Shown here: in pieces, positions 45,395 to 52,432 of the stretch | Numbering within the stretch: position 1 is the stretch's first letter | Layout: every line of letters starts with the position of its first letter | Source: Oligoflexia bacterium | GTDB lineage: Bacteria > Bdellovibrionota > UBA1018 | NCBI GenBank assembly: GCA_014376785.1 | Contig: JACMQW010000100.1 | Coordinates: 1-63,149, forward strand | DNA length: 63,149 nucleotides | Direction: 5' to 3' | Translations under genes and position numbers: made by a program | Notes under the pieces: generated by a model | What the model was told of the DNA's origin: nothing | Seen by the model: only the letters and a program-made list of their open reading frames with translations | The model's database searches: none

Positions 45395-46197
45395 AGATCG
45401 GAATCTTAGGTTTGGGAAAAATGGGCGAAGCGCTCGTGATGGGAATTCGTCACTCAGCGGAAACGATCAGCTGGAAGCTGACCGCAACCACGCGCTCGAA
45501 GGAGAGTGCAAAGAAGGGCGGAATAGCGCTCGGTATTCCGGTTCATTCGGATAATGCCAGGTTAACGACCGAGTCAGACGTGATCATTCTCTGCGTGAAG
45601 CCGTCGCAGACAGAGAGTGTGCTTCGAGAAATTTCTCCGCTCCTGACGAAAAAGAAGCTCCTCATTTCCGTGGCGGCATCCATCACGACCGAAGAAATGG
45701 AGGAGTGGATCACGCATCGTTGTCCGGTGATCCGTTCGATGCCGAACACCCCCGCAATCATTCGGGAGGGCATGACGGTGCTCAGTTCGGGGTCGGACGC
45801 TACCGACGCCCATCTAAAACTTGCCGAGAAAATCTTTCGACTCGTCGGACAAACTGCGATCATCGAAGAAAAATTAATGGACGGAGCGACTGGTCTTTCT
45901 GGATGCGGTCCTGCTTACGGGTACTTAATTATTGAAGCGCTGAGTGAAGCGGGGGTAAAGGTCGGACTCCCCCGCGACAAGTCGATTCTCCTGGCCGCGC
46001 AAACTCTTCTGGGCGCCGCTAAAATGGTGATTGAACGTGGCGTTCATCCGGCCGCATTGAAAGATGAAGTCACGACTCCCGCGGGTTGCACGATCGATGG
46101 CTTAATGGCGCTGGAGGAGGGAAGGCTTCGAGTGACTCTGATTAAAGCAGTGCTCGCGGCGACCGCTAAAAGTGAAAAGCTTCGAGCGGAGAGGTAA
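45391..46197 (+). CDS. proC: Pyrroline-5-carboxylate reductase
   Basis: Last step of proline synthesis. The 268-residue protein has the Rossmann start KIGILGLGKMGEALVMG, CVKPSQ, the conserved VIRSMPNTPAIIREGMTVL, and the dimerisation region GLSGCGPAYGYLIIEALSEAGV and VTTPAGCTIDGL. It is the final gene of the kdsC-proB-proA-proC run. A strong terminator hairpin covers its stop codon. Confidence 0.97.
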   Translation: MKIGILGLGKMGEALVMGIRHSAETISWKLTATTRSKESAKKGGIALGIPVHSDNARLTTESDVIILCVKPSQTESVLREISPLLTKKKLLISVAASITTEEMEEWITHRCPVIRSMPNTPAIIREGMTVLSSGSDATDAHLKLAEKIFRLVGQTAIIEEKLMDGATGLSGCGPAYGYLIIEALSEAGVKVGLPRDKSILLAAQTLLGAAKMVIERGVHPAALKDEVTTPAGCTIDGLMALEEGRLRVTLIKAVLAATAKSEKLRAER

Positions 46198-46220
46198 CCC
46201 TCTACTCGAAGCTTTTAGAA
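46175..46220 (+). terminator. Terminator overlapping the end of proC
   Basis: A perfect 12-base-pair arm pair, AAAAGCTTCGAG at 46175-46186 with CTCGAAGCTTTT at 46205-46216, plus an inner stem AGAGG/CCTCT (46190-46194 with 46199-46203). The proC stop (46195-46197) lies in the loop. The A/T ends allow use in both directions. A second, AT-only inverted repeat (10-base arms 46221-46230 and 46248-46257) follows and may serve the converging OmpA-like gene. Confidence 0.8.
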
Positions 46221-46264
46221 AAAATAAAATCTACAAATGACGCCCTAATTTTATTTTGTGATTT

Positions 46265-46855
46265 TTACTCTGTGATTTCCACACGGCGATTTTTCGTACG
46301 TCCTGCTTCGGTTTCGTTGTTGCCGATCGGGTCTTGAACGCCTTTACCCTGCCAACGGAGTTGGGCGGTGGAAACTCCACGGTTTCGGAGCTCATGCACT
46401 ACGGCTTGGGCACGTCGTTCAGAAAGTCCTTGGTTGTATCCTTCGGTACCGGTGGCATCCGCATAACCTTCGACGTTCACCGTCTTAGAAGGAGCATTCT
46501 TTAATTCGGTGGCGAGTGTTTCAATTTTACCGCGACCGTTGTCTGACAAGTCAGACGAGTCTCGTTTGAAATAAAGTTTTTCATCCGTCTTATCATCACC
46601 GCGCACGGCAGAGGACTGCGATGAGTAGGAAAATTCGTCGACCGCACTCACGGTTTTTACGGGGTCTTTCGAATAACGAAAAAGGTAATTACCGACTCCG
46701 CCGTTTGCTTTCGTCGTTTCAGCGTCGCGCAGGTAGCCATTCTCTCGGGCTTCTTGGGTGTCACGGGCGATGGCATTTTCGCAGACATCGACCAGGATGA
46801 GTGGAGTGCAAATTAAGCTGGCAGCGAGAATGGACTTACGGAAAAGAAATTTCAT
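46265..46855 (-). CDS. OmpA-family peptidoglycan-binding protein
   Basis: A 196-residue exported protein; the N-terminus (FRKSILAASLICTPLILVDVC) is a signal peptide, and the residue order is compatible with lipidation but without a clean lipobox. Residues 95-195 are an OmpA C-terminal domain: YFKRDSSDLSDNGRGKIETLA, VNVEGYADATGTEGYNQGLSERRAQAVV and RTKNRRVEI, with the Asp and Arg that bind diaminopimelate in known structures. It would tether the outer membrane to the cell wall. A strong GAGGAGG ribosome site precedes the start. Confidence 0.9.
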   Translation of the reverse strand: MKFLFRKSILAASLICTPLILVDVCENAIARDTQEARENGYLRDAETTKANGGVGNYLFRYSKDPVKTVSAVDEFSYSSQSSAVRGDDKTDEKLYFKRDSSDLSDNGRGKIETLATELKNAPSKTVNVEGYADATGTEGYNQGLSERRAQAVVHELRNRGVSTAQLRWQGKGVQDPIGNNETEAGRTKNRRVEITE

Positions 46856-46971
46856 GGGGCCTCCTCAGGCAGGGTTGCATGAGGAAGGAATTGCAGGGTC
46901 GATGCCGCAGAAAGCGCACCAAAATTCCCCGTCGCTTAATGCTAACCCCTATCAAGGGCAAAATCGCAAAA

Positions 46972-47112
46972 TTACGGAGAAATAGCATCAGCGGAGGGAC
47001 TGGGTGCCGAAGCAGCATCCGCAGAATCGAGGACTCCCGCCTGGGCCTGTAAAACCAGCGCAATCATCACGGTCATGACGACAAACAGAATCGATTTCAG
47101 GATATCTCTCAT
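46972..47112 (-). CDS. Possible 46-residue membrane or secreted small protein
   Basis: From ATG 47112 the ORF encodes 46 residues with a hydrophobic segment (SILFVVMTVMIALVLQAQAG) and an Ala/Ser/Pro-rich C-terminus (SADAASAPSPSADA). A GGGAGTGGAG ribosome site lies 6-15 bases upstream. It sits alone between the OmpA-like gene and the antiporter gene. No family is recognised. It may be a signal-peptide-bearing peptide or a single-pass membrane protein; it could also be chance. Confidence 0.4.
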   Translation of the reverse strand: MRDILKSILFVVMTVMIALVLQAQAGVLDSADAASAPSPSADAISP

Positions 47113-47254
47113 GATGGCTCCACTCCCAATGCTCAGGATTTCACCTGCTGTCCTAAATGACACACTCACTTAGTACGGAGCGGAATATACCATTACTTGA
47201 TTGAAACAGTCAAATTAATATCGGTGCGTCGATGTTGATTAAAGTCTAATAAAA

Positions 47255-49057
47255 TCAGGTCTTTGCAATCTCGCTTTCATACTGCAGCTTCTCAGGGTCA
47301 GACTGAAGCAGGGTCTCGAGCTGTTCGGCCATCTGCCGGGTGGTTTGGATGAAGCTGTCTTGGTCCTGCTCGTGAAACTTTGCCGCCAAAGATCGAAGTG
47401 ATTCGTGGTTATTTTTCTGAAAAAAGAGGGCCTTCGTCATCGCACGTTCACGGCTCATCCCGAGGACCTGCAGTACCCCCGTGGCTAAGAGGACTGAACT
47501 TCCCACCGTCTCAATTGCCACATCGTGGACCCCCGCGTGAAGGAGTCGATAAGCGTGAACTCGGTCGTAGGCTCTCGAGAATATTTTCAAGTGCGGATAA
47601 GCCTGCTTCACGTCCTCGGCGATCCGAATGGCGGTTTCAGGCTCGTCGACGGCAATGACCAGCGCTTTTGCATTCTCAATTCCCGCTGCCCGGAGGAGAT
47701 CCAGATTCGACCCATCTCCGAAATAGGAACGAATGCCGAAACGGGCGATGATCTCGATTTGTTCGGAATCGATATCCAGAACAGTTGAGCGAATATTCAG
47801 CGCACGAAGGAAGCGCACGAGCGTCTGCCCAAACCTGCCAATTCCAATCACTAAGACGGGATTCTCCTTCTCCGATTCGTCCACCGTGTCGGGTGCTCGT
47901 TCTTTCGGAATGGCGCATTCGAATCGGGAAAGGCCATGCTTGATTGCGATCCCGATGAGTAAAGGTGCAATCGCCATGGTCAGCGCGACCGCTGCGGTTA
48001 AAATTTGGGCAGTGGCGGGCGTGATGAGCTGCCCCGCTTGACCTAAGAGCACAAATGCAAACTCTCCCCCTTGCGCCAGCGAAACTCCGAAGAGGAGGCT
48101 CTCGGGGGGGCGCATGCGGAAGAGCCGTCCCACTCCATAAACCAGAATTCCTTTCACAGTGATGATTCCCACCACCCAGCCCAGCATTTCAAACGGCTGA
48201 TCTCTGATGACTGAAAAGTGAATGTTTGCGCCGATCGTAATGAAAAAGAGACCGAGCAAAAGGCCTTTAAAAGGCTCAATATCCGCTTCGATTTGGTGAC
48301 GGAACTCACTGTCGGCTAAAACCACCCCGGCGAGAAAGGCTCCGAGTGCCGGTGAAAGTCCGACGAAATGCATGAGGGTCGCGGAACCGACCACAATGAG
48401 CAGTGCGAGAGCGGTGAACGTTTCACGGACTTTTGTACGGGCGATCACCTGAAAGAGAGGGCGTATCAGCAATCGACCCGCAGCCACCACCGCGCCTACC
48501 GCAGCTAAGATCAGGAGCGTTTTTTTCAGCGGGCTTCCAGTCGCGGCCTCACTGTTTGCTCCCAGGAGTGGAAGCAGGGCGAGGATCGGAACGATCGCCA
48601 TGTCTTGGAAAAGGAGAACAGAAAATGCACGCTCCCCTCCGACGCTTTTTGCGTAACCTTTTTCCTTCAAAGTCTGGAGAACGACCGCGGTAGACGAGGC
48701 GGCGAGGATCATTCCGATTGTGACGGAAGTCTGCCAGGACGTTCCGAGCGCCATAAGAATCACCGCAGAAACGATGACCGTGGAAATCATCTGAACACCG
48801 CCTAAACCGAAAATCGGCCCGCGCATTTTCCAGAGCAACTGCGGGCTCAGTTCAAGCCCGATCAGGAGGAGCATCATGATGACTCCAAGCTCGGCTAACT
48901 CGGAGGTTTCGTTGAAGCTAGGCTCAAGGAGAGAAAACCCATGGGGACCGATGAGCGCACCGGCCACCAAGTAGCCTAAAACGGCCCCTAGGCCGATCCG
49001 TTTGCAGAGGGGGACGACGAGGACCATGGCGCCTAAGACGATGAGAAAAGAAGACAT
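47255..49057 (-). CDS. CPA2-family cation/proton antiporter with RCK domain (KefB-like)
   Basis: A 600-residue membrane protein with about 12-13 membrane segments over residues 1-385 of the Na+/H+ exchanger fold and a cytosolic TrkA-N (RCK) domain at about 412-530 (ENPVLVIGIGRFGQTLVRFL, LDIDSEQIEIIARFGIRSYFGDGSN). The sequence GLELSPQLLWKMRGPIFGLG and the GGEFAFVLLGQAG motif fit KefB/KefC/YbaL-type K+ efflux systems. The RCK glycine motif GxGxxG is intact, so NAD(H) binding is likely. There is no KefF/KefG ancillary gene beside it, so the exact ion and the gating signal are unknown. Confidence 0.9.
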   Translation of the reverse strand: MSSFLIVLGAMVLVVPLCKRIGLGAVLGYLVAGALIGPHGFSLLEPSFNETSELAELGVIMMLLLIGLELSPQLLWKMRGPIFGLGGVQMISTVIVSAVILMALGTSWQTSVTIGMILAASSTAVVLQTLKEKGYAKSVGGERAFSVLLFQDMAIVPILALLPLLGANSEAATGSPLKKTLLILAAVGAVVAAGRLLIRPLFQVIARTKVRETFTALALLIVVGSATLMHFVGLSPALGAFLAGVVLADSEFRHQIEADIEPFKGLLLGLFFITIGANIHFSVIRDQPFEMLGWVVGIITVKGILVYGVGRLFRMRPPESLLFGVSLAQGGEFAFVLLGQAGQLITPATAQILTAAVALTMAIAPLLIGIAIKHGLSRFECAIPKERAPDTVDESEKENPVLVIGIGRFGQTLVRFLRALNIRSTVLDIDSEQIEIIARFGIRSYFGDGSNLDLLRAAGIENAKALVIAVDEPETAIRIAEDVKQAYPHLKIFSRAYDRVHAYRLLHAGVHDVAIETVGSSVLLATGVLQVLGMSRERAMTKALFFQKNNHESLRSLAAKFHEQDQDSFIQTTRQMAEQLETLLQSDPEKLQYESEIAKT

Positions 49058-49157
49058 ACGAGAAGAAGCTCCACTTTCGATTTGAGAGGAATGATCCTTC
49101 GAATCCTAAGAATTTTCTAATGTTATCAAGTGATTAATAGGTATTGCGGGTAAAGGC

Positions 49158-49186
49158 TTGAAGTACGATAATAGAAGTCGTATATG
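49158..49186 (+). promoter_or_regulatory. Candidate promoter and operator of the isc operon
   Basis: TTGAAG at 49158-49163 and TATATG at 49181-49186 are exactly 17 bases apart. Inverted arms TACGA (49164-49168) and TCGTA (49178-49182) lie in the spacer and into the -10 box, with a 9-base centre. Such a position would let a dimeric repressor block the polymerase. IscR of E. coli autorepresses its operon, but this arm sequence does not match the E. coli type 1 consensus closely. Confidence 0.5.
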
Positions 49187-49229
49187 AAAGAGACCAAACA
49201 ATTGAATCGGCGCACTTTACGCTGCCTCA

Positions 49230-49248
49230 TTCGGGATTGAATCCCGAA
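49230..49248 (+). promoter_or_regulatory. Perfect 8-bp inverted repeat in the iscR leader
   Basis: TTCGGGAT at 49230-49237 and ATCCCGAA at 49241-49248 flank TGA. In RNA it forms a short hairpin 35 bases upstream of the iscR ATG; in DNA it could be a protein-binding palindrome. No U-run follows, so it is not a terminator. Confidence 0.4.
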
Positions 49249-49283
49249 GAGAGCTGTCGTGCTTCCGCCGCGAGGAACAGTCG

Positions 49284-49787
49284 ATGGTGAAGTTAAATCG
49301 CACCACGGAATATGGCTTAATCGCCCTCCGTTACATGATGAGAAAGCAGTCGCAGGGCGACGTTTCCGTCACGAGTGCGCGCGAGCTTGCTGACGAGTAT
49401 GAGCTTCCTTTCGAAATCATCGCGAAAACTCTCCAGCGGATGAAGGAATCGGGACTCATTCAGTCTGCCCAAGGAGCCCGCGGTGGCTACACCATCCGCA
49501 TTTGCCCATCAAAATTAAATGTGGCCGAATTTCTTGAACTCATGGAAGGCCCCCAGTCTCTGGTGGGCTGCACCGCTTCTGCCCCCGTTGATTCCAAATG
49601 CGGCTGTGAGTATCAAAAAAAATGCGAAGTGAAGGGCGTGATGAGCGACCTGAATGATCGCGTGAAAAACTTCTTGGCAGGAATTCTCCTGACTGATCTT
49701 TCCGAATTTAAGTCCATTCCTTTCACTCCTTTCTTCAACACCCTAGATGATTCATCCCTCGCTCAGAAAGAATCGGAAGCCCTATGA
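49284..49787 (+). CDS. iscR: Rrf2-family Fe-S-dependent regulator (IscR-like)
   Basis: A 167-residue winged-helix regulator with TTEYGLIALRYM at the start and LQRMKESGLIQSAQGARGGYTI as the recognition and wing region. Cysteines at 96, 106, 108 and 114 lie in the loop where IscR binds a [2Fe-2S] cluster with Cys92, Cys98 and Cys104. The spacing differs from E. coli, so which three ligands are used is unclear. It precedes iscS by a 4-base overlap, as expected for a regulator of this cluster operon. A GAGGAA ribosome site precedes the start. Confidence 0.93.
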   Translation: MVKLNRTTEYGLIALRYMMRKQSQGDVSVTSARELADEYELPFEIIAKTLQRMKESGLIQSAQGARGGYTIRICPSKLNVAEFLELMEGPQSLVGCTASAPVDSKCGCEYQKKCEVKGVMSDLNDRVKNFLAGILLTDLSEFKSIPFTPFFNTLDDSSLAQKESEAL

Positions 49788-50998
49788 AACTCCCTATTTA
49801 TCTCGATTATCACGCTACCTCCCCGGTCGATCCTGAAGTTTTTAAGACCATGACTCCGTATTTTACGGAGATCTTTGGGAATGCCGCTTCTCGAAATCAT
49901 GAATACGGCTGGACGGCGGAAGCCGCGGTTGAATTCGCAAGGAAACAAGTCGCGGATCTCATTGGCGCGAGCGAAAAAGAAATTATTTTCACTTCGGGTG
50001 CTACGGAGTCCAACAACCTTGCCTTACAAGGTGTGGCAGAGATGTATGCAGAAAAAGGCAATCACATCATTACGACCCCGATCGAGCATAAAGCGATTCT
50101 CGATACGGCGCACGCGCTTGAAAAAAAGGGTTTTAAAATCGACTACGTTCCGCTCGATTCCTATGGTCGAGTGATCGTTGCCGAACTGGCAAAAATGATC
50201 ACGGACAAAACAATTCTGGTGTCCGTGATGTTCGCAAATAACGAAGTCGGCACCATTAATCCGATGGCCGAAATCGGAAAGCTCTGTAAAGAGCGCGGAG
50301 TGATCTTCCACACGGATGCCGTTCAAGCAGTCGGAAAAGTGCCGGTTGATGTGAACGCACTGGGAATCGACCTTCTCTCTTTAACCGCCCATAAAATTTA
50401 TGGACCGAAAGGCGTGGCCGCCCTTTATGTTCGTCGAAAAAATCCGCGGGTTCGACTCTCGGCGATGATGCACGGTGGTGGGCATGAAAAAGGAATGCGT
50501 TCGGGTACGCTGAACGTCACCGGGATTGTTGGGTTGGGGAAAGCTTGCGAAGTTGCCGGTCGGGTCATGCCGATTGAGATGCCGAAGATCAAAGCACTGC
50601 GCGATCGACTTTGGCAGAAGATCCAAGCCGAACTCGATGAAGTTTTTTTGAACGGTCATCCGACCGAGCGTCTTCCGAATAATTTAAACGTGTCCTTCGC
50701 CTACTGTGAAGGTGAGTCCCTCATGATGGGAATGAAGGAACTTGCGGTGTCATCCGGCTCCGCTTGTACGAGCGCTTCTCTCGAGCCGTCTTACGTTTTG
50801 AAAGCCCTCGGGGTGGGAGAAGACCTTGCGCACACCTCGATTCGTTTCTCGGTTGGCCGATTCACCACCGAAGAAGAGATCGATTTTGCTGCGAAAAAAG
50901 TCATCGCGACTGTGAAGAAGCTTCGCGACCTTTCGCCATTGTACGAAATGGCGAAAGAAGGAATTGATTTAAAGTCTGTGGTTTGGACGGGGCACTAA
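49784..50998 (+). CDS. iscS: Cysteine desulfurase
   Basis: The PLP enzyme that takes sulfur from cysteine for Fe-S cluster and tRNA thiolation. The 404 residues match E. coli IscS. PLP lysine is Lys204 in TAHKIYGPKG, and the persulfide Cys is Cys328 in SSGSACTSASLEPSYV, at the same number as in E. coli. The start YLDYHATSPVDP is also typical. It overlaps iscR by 4 bases and is followed by iscU after 57 bases. Confidence 0.98.
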   Translation: MKLPIYLDYHATSPVDPEVFKTMTPYFTEIFGNAASRNHEYGWTAEAAVEFARKQVADLIGASEKEIIFTSGATESNNLALQGVAEMYAEKGNHIITTPIEHKAILDTAHALEKKGFKIDYVPLDSYGRVIVAELAKMITDKTILVSVMFANNEVGTINPMAEIGKLCKERGVIFHTDAVQAVGKVPVDVNALGIDLLSLTAHKIYGPKGVAALYVRRKNPRVRLSAMMHGGGHEKGMRSGTLNVTGIVGLGKACEVAGRVMPIEMPKIKALRDRLWQKIQAELDEVFLNGHPTERLPNNLNVSFAYCEGESLMMGMKELAVSSGSACTSASLEPSYVLKALGVGEDLAHTSIRFSVGRFTTEEEIDFAAKKVIATVKKLRDLSPLYEMAKEGIDLKSVVWTGH

Positions 50999-51055
50999 GC
51001 CGAGTTTCTCCGAATTGGGTCCGGTAATTAAGAGTGGGAATTTAAGGAAAATATT

Positions 51056-51448
51056 ATGGCATACACCGCAAAAGTAATCGAACATTTTGAAAATCCTCGC
51101 AACATCGGCTCGCTCGATAAGACTCGCACGGATGTGGGAACGGGTCTGGTCGGGGCTCCTGAATGCGGCGACGTGATGAAGCTCCAAATCGAAGTGGATG
51201 AGAAAACGGGCGTCATTAAGGATGCGAAGTTCAAAACCTTTGGTTGTGGCTCCGCAATTGCTTCGTCCTCCCTCGCCACGGAATGGGTAAAGGGAAAAAC
51301 GATCGACGAAGCCCTTCTGATTAAAAACACCCAAATCGTGGAAGAGCTTTCACTCCCTCCGATTAAAATCCACTGTTCGGTTCTCGCTGAAGACGCGATC
51401 AAAGCCGCAGTGAAAGATTACATCTCGAAACGAAAGGATCCTGCATGA
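51056..51448 (+). CDS. iscU: Fe-S cluster assembly scaffold
   Basis: A 130-residue scaffold on which the [2Fe-2S] cluster is built. The three ligands Cys37 (PECGDV), Cys64 (FGCGSA) and Cys107 (IHCSVL) are present, with Asp39. The sequence LPPIK at 100-104 matches the LPPVK motif that HscA binds, and hscA lies in this operon. The start is ATG 51056 after AAGGAAA. It overlaps iscA by 4 bases. Confidence 0.98.
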   Translation: MAYTAKVIEHFENPRNIGSLDKTRTDVGTGLVGAPECGDVMKLQIEVDEKTGVIKDAKFKTFGCGSAIASSSLATEWVKGKTIDEALLIKNTQIVEELSLPPIKIHCSVLAEDAIKAAVKDYISKRKDPA

Positions 51449-51777
51449 TCAACGTTACGGAAAAAGCAGTCTCCGAAATTCGTCGCATTCAGACGACCGA
51501 TCCTACTGCGAAGGATTCCAGCCTCCGGGTGATGGTCGCGGGTGGCGGATGCTCGGGCATGAGCTATAAGCTTGGCTTCGATAAAGAGCCGATTGCCTCT
51601 TCGGATAAAGTTTTCGATCTCGCACCGGAAGTGAAACTCATCATCGACGCGAAATCTTACCTTTATCTGTCGGGTACCACGCTCGACTTCACGGACGGTT
51701 TAAATGGCACTGGATTCGTTTTTGCGAATCCGAATGCAAAGCGGACCTGCGGCTGCGGATCCAGCTTCTCGGTTTGA
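51445..51777 (+). CDS. iscA: A-type Fe-S carrier protein
   Basis: A 110-residue A-type carrier with the invariant cysteines Cys36 in GGGCSGMSY and Cys102 and Cys104 in TCGCGSSF, which hold iron or an Fe-S cluster for transfer to client proteins. Length and motifs fit IscA, ErpA or SufA; the position between iscU and hscB makes IscA the likely name. Confidence 0.95.
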   Translation: MINVTEKAVSEIRRIQTTDPTAKDSSLRVMVAGGGCSGMSYKLGFDKEPIASSDKVFDLAPEVKLIIDAKSYLYLSGTTLDFTDGLNGTGFVFANPNAKRTCGCGSSFSV

Positions 51778-51790
51778 GTGAGGCCTTTTC

Positions 51791-52429
51791 GTGAAGCGCT
51801 GCGCTTTCTGCGGACATGAGACGACGGAGCACATCTGCCCAAAGTGTGGCGGACCGCAACCGGTCGATCCAAGCGAGAATTATTTTTCGCTTCTCGGAGT
51901 AGAACGAGCCTTTCAGCAAGATTTGCCTTCGCTTGAAAAAAAGTTTTACGATATTTCTCGAACGCTCCACCCAGATCGTTTCGCCGCGGGAACGGATTCG
52001 AAATGGAAAGTCATCTCGGTCGAGCGGATGAGTGCGGTGAATAAGGCGTATCAGACGCTCACGAAACGGGATTCTCTCCGACGTTATCTGCTCGAACTCG
52101 AAGGTGTTAGCCTCGGACGAAAAGAAAAAGCCGAGGGCGATTCCTCAAACCCGGTCATGCCCATGGAGCTTGCTGAAGAGTGGTTCGATTTGCAGGATGC
52201 GGTCATGGAAAATCCGGAATCGGCTCTGGCAAGGATTTCGGCATTTGAGCGAGGAATCCGTGAAAGATCGGACGAACTGAAGAGTCGGGTTTCGTTCCTC
52301 GAGAATGAGTACGATGCAAACGCAAGTCGAGAGGCTTTATTGAAAATCGATAAGCTGGTTTTAGACGGCCAGTATCTGAAATCCATGGACCGAGATTTAA
52401 TTAGGTTAAAATCGAGATTGGGAATTTGA
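51791..52429 (+). CDS. hscB: Fe-S co-chaperone HscB with N-terminal Cys4 motif
   Basis: A J-domain protein of 212 residues that delivers IscU to HscA. The J-domain HPD motif is His60-Pro61-Asp62, in LHPDRFA, and the C-terminal HSCB helical domain (about 110-210) contains LAEEWFDLQDAVME. Unusually, an N-terminal segment has CAFC (4-7) and CPKC (16-19), a Cys4 zinc-binding motif; E. coli HscB lacks it, human HSCB has one. The start is GTG 51791, 14 bases after iscA. It lies 3 bases upstream of hscA. Confidence 0.94.
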   Translation: MKRCAFCGHETTEHICPKCGGPQPVDPSENYFSLLGVERAFQQDLPSLEKKFYDISRTLHPDRFAAGTDSKWKVISVERMSAVNKAYQTLTKRDSLRRYLLELEGVSLGRKEKAEGDSSNPVMPMELAEEWFDLQDAVMENPESALARISAFERGIRERSDELKSRVSFLENEYDANASREALLKIDKLVLDGQYLKSMDRDLIRLKSRLGI

Positions 52430-52432
52430 AAA

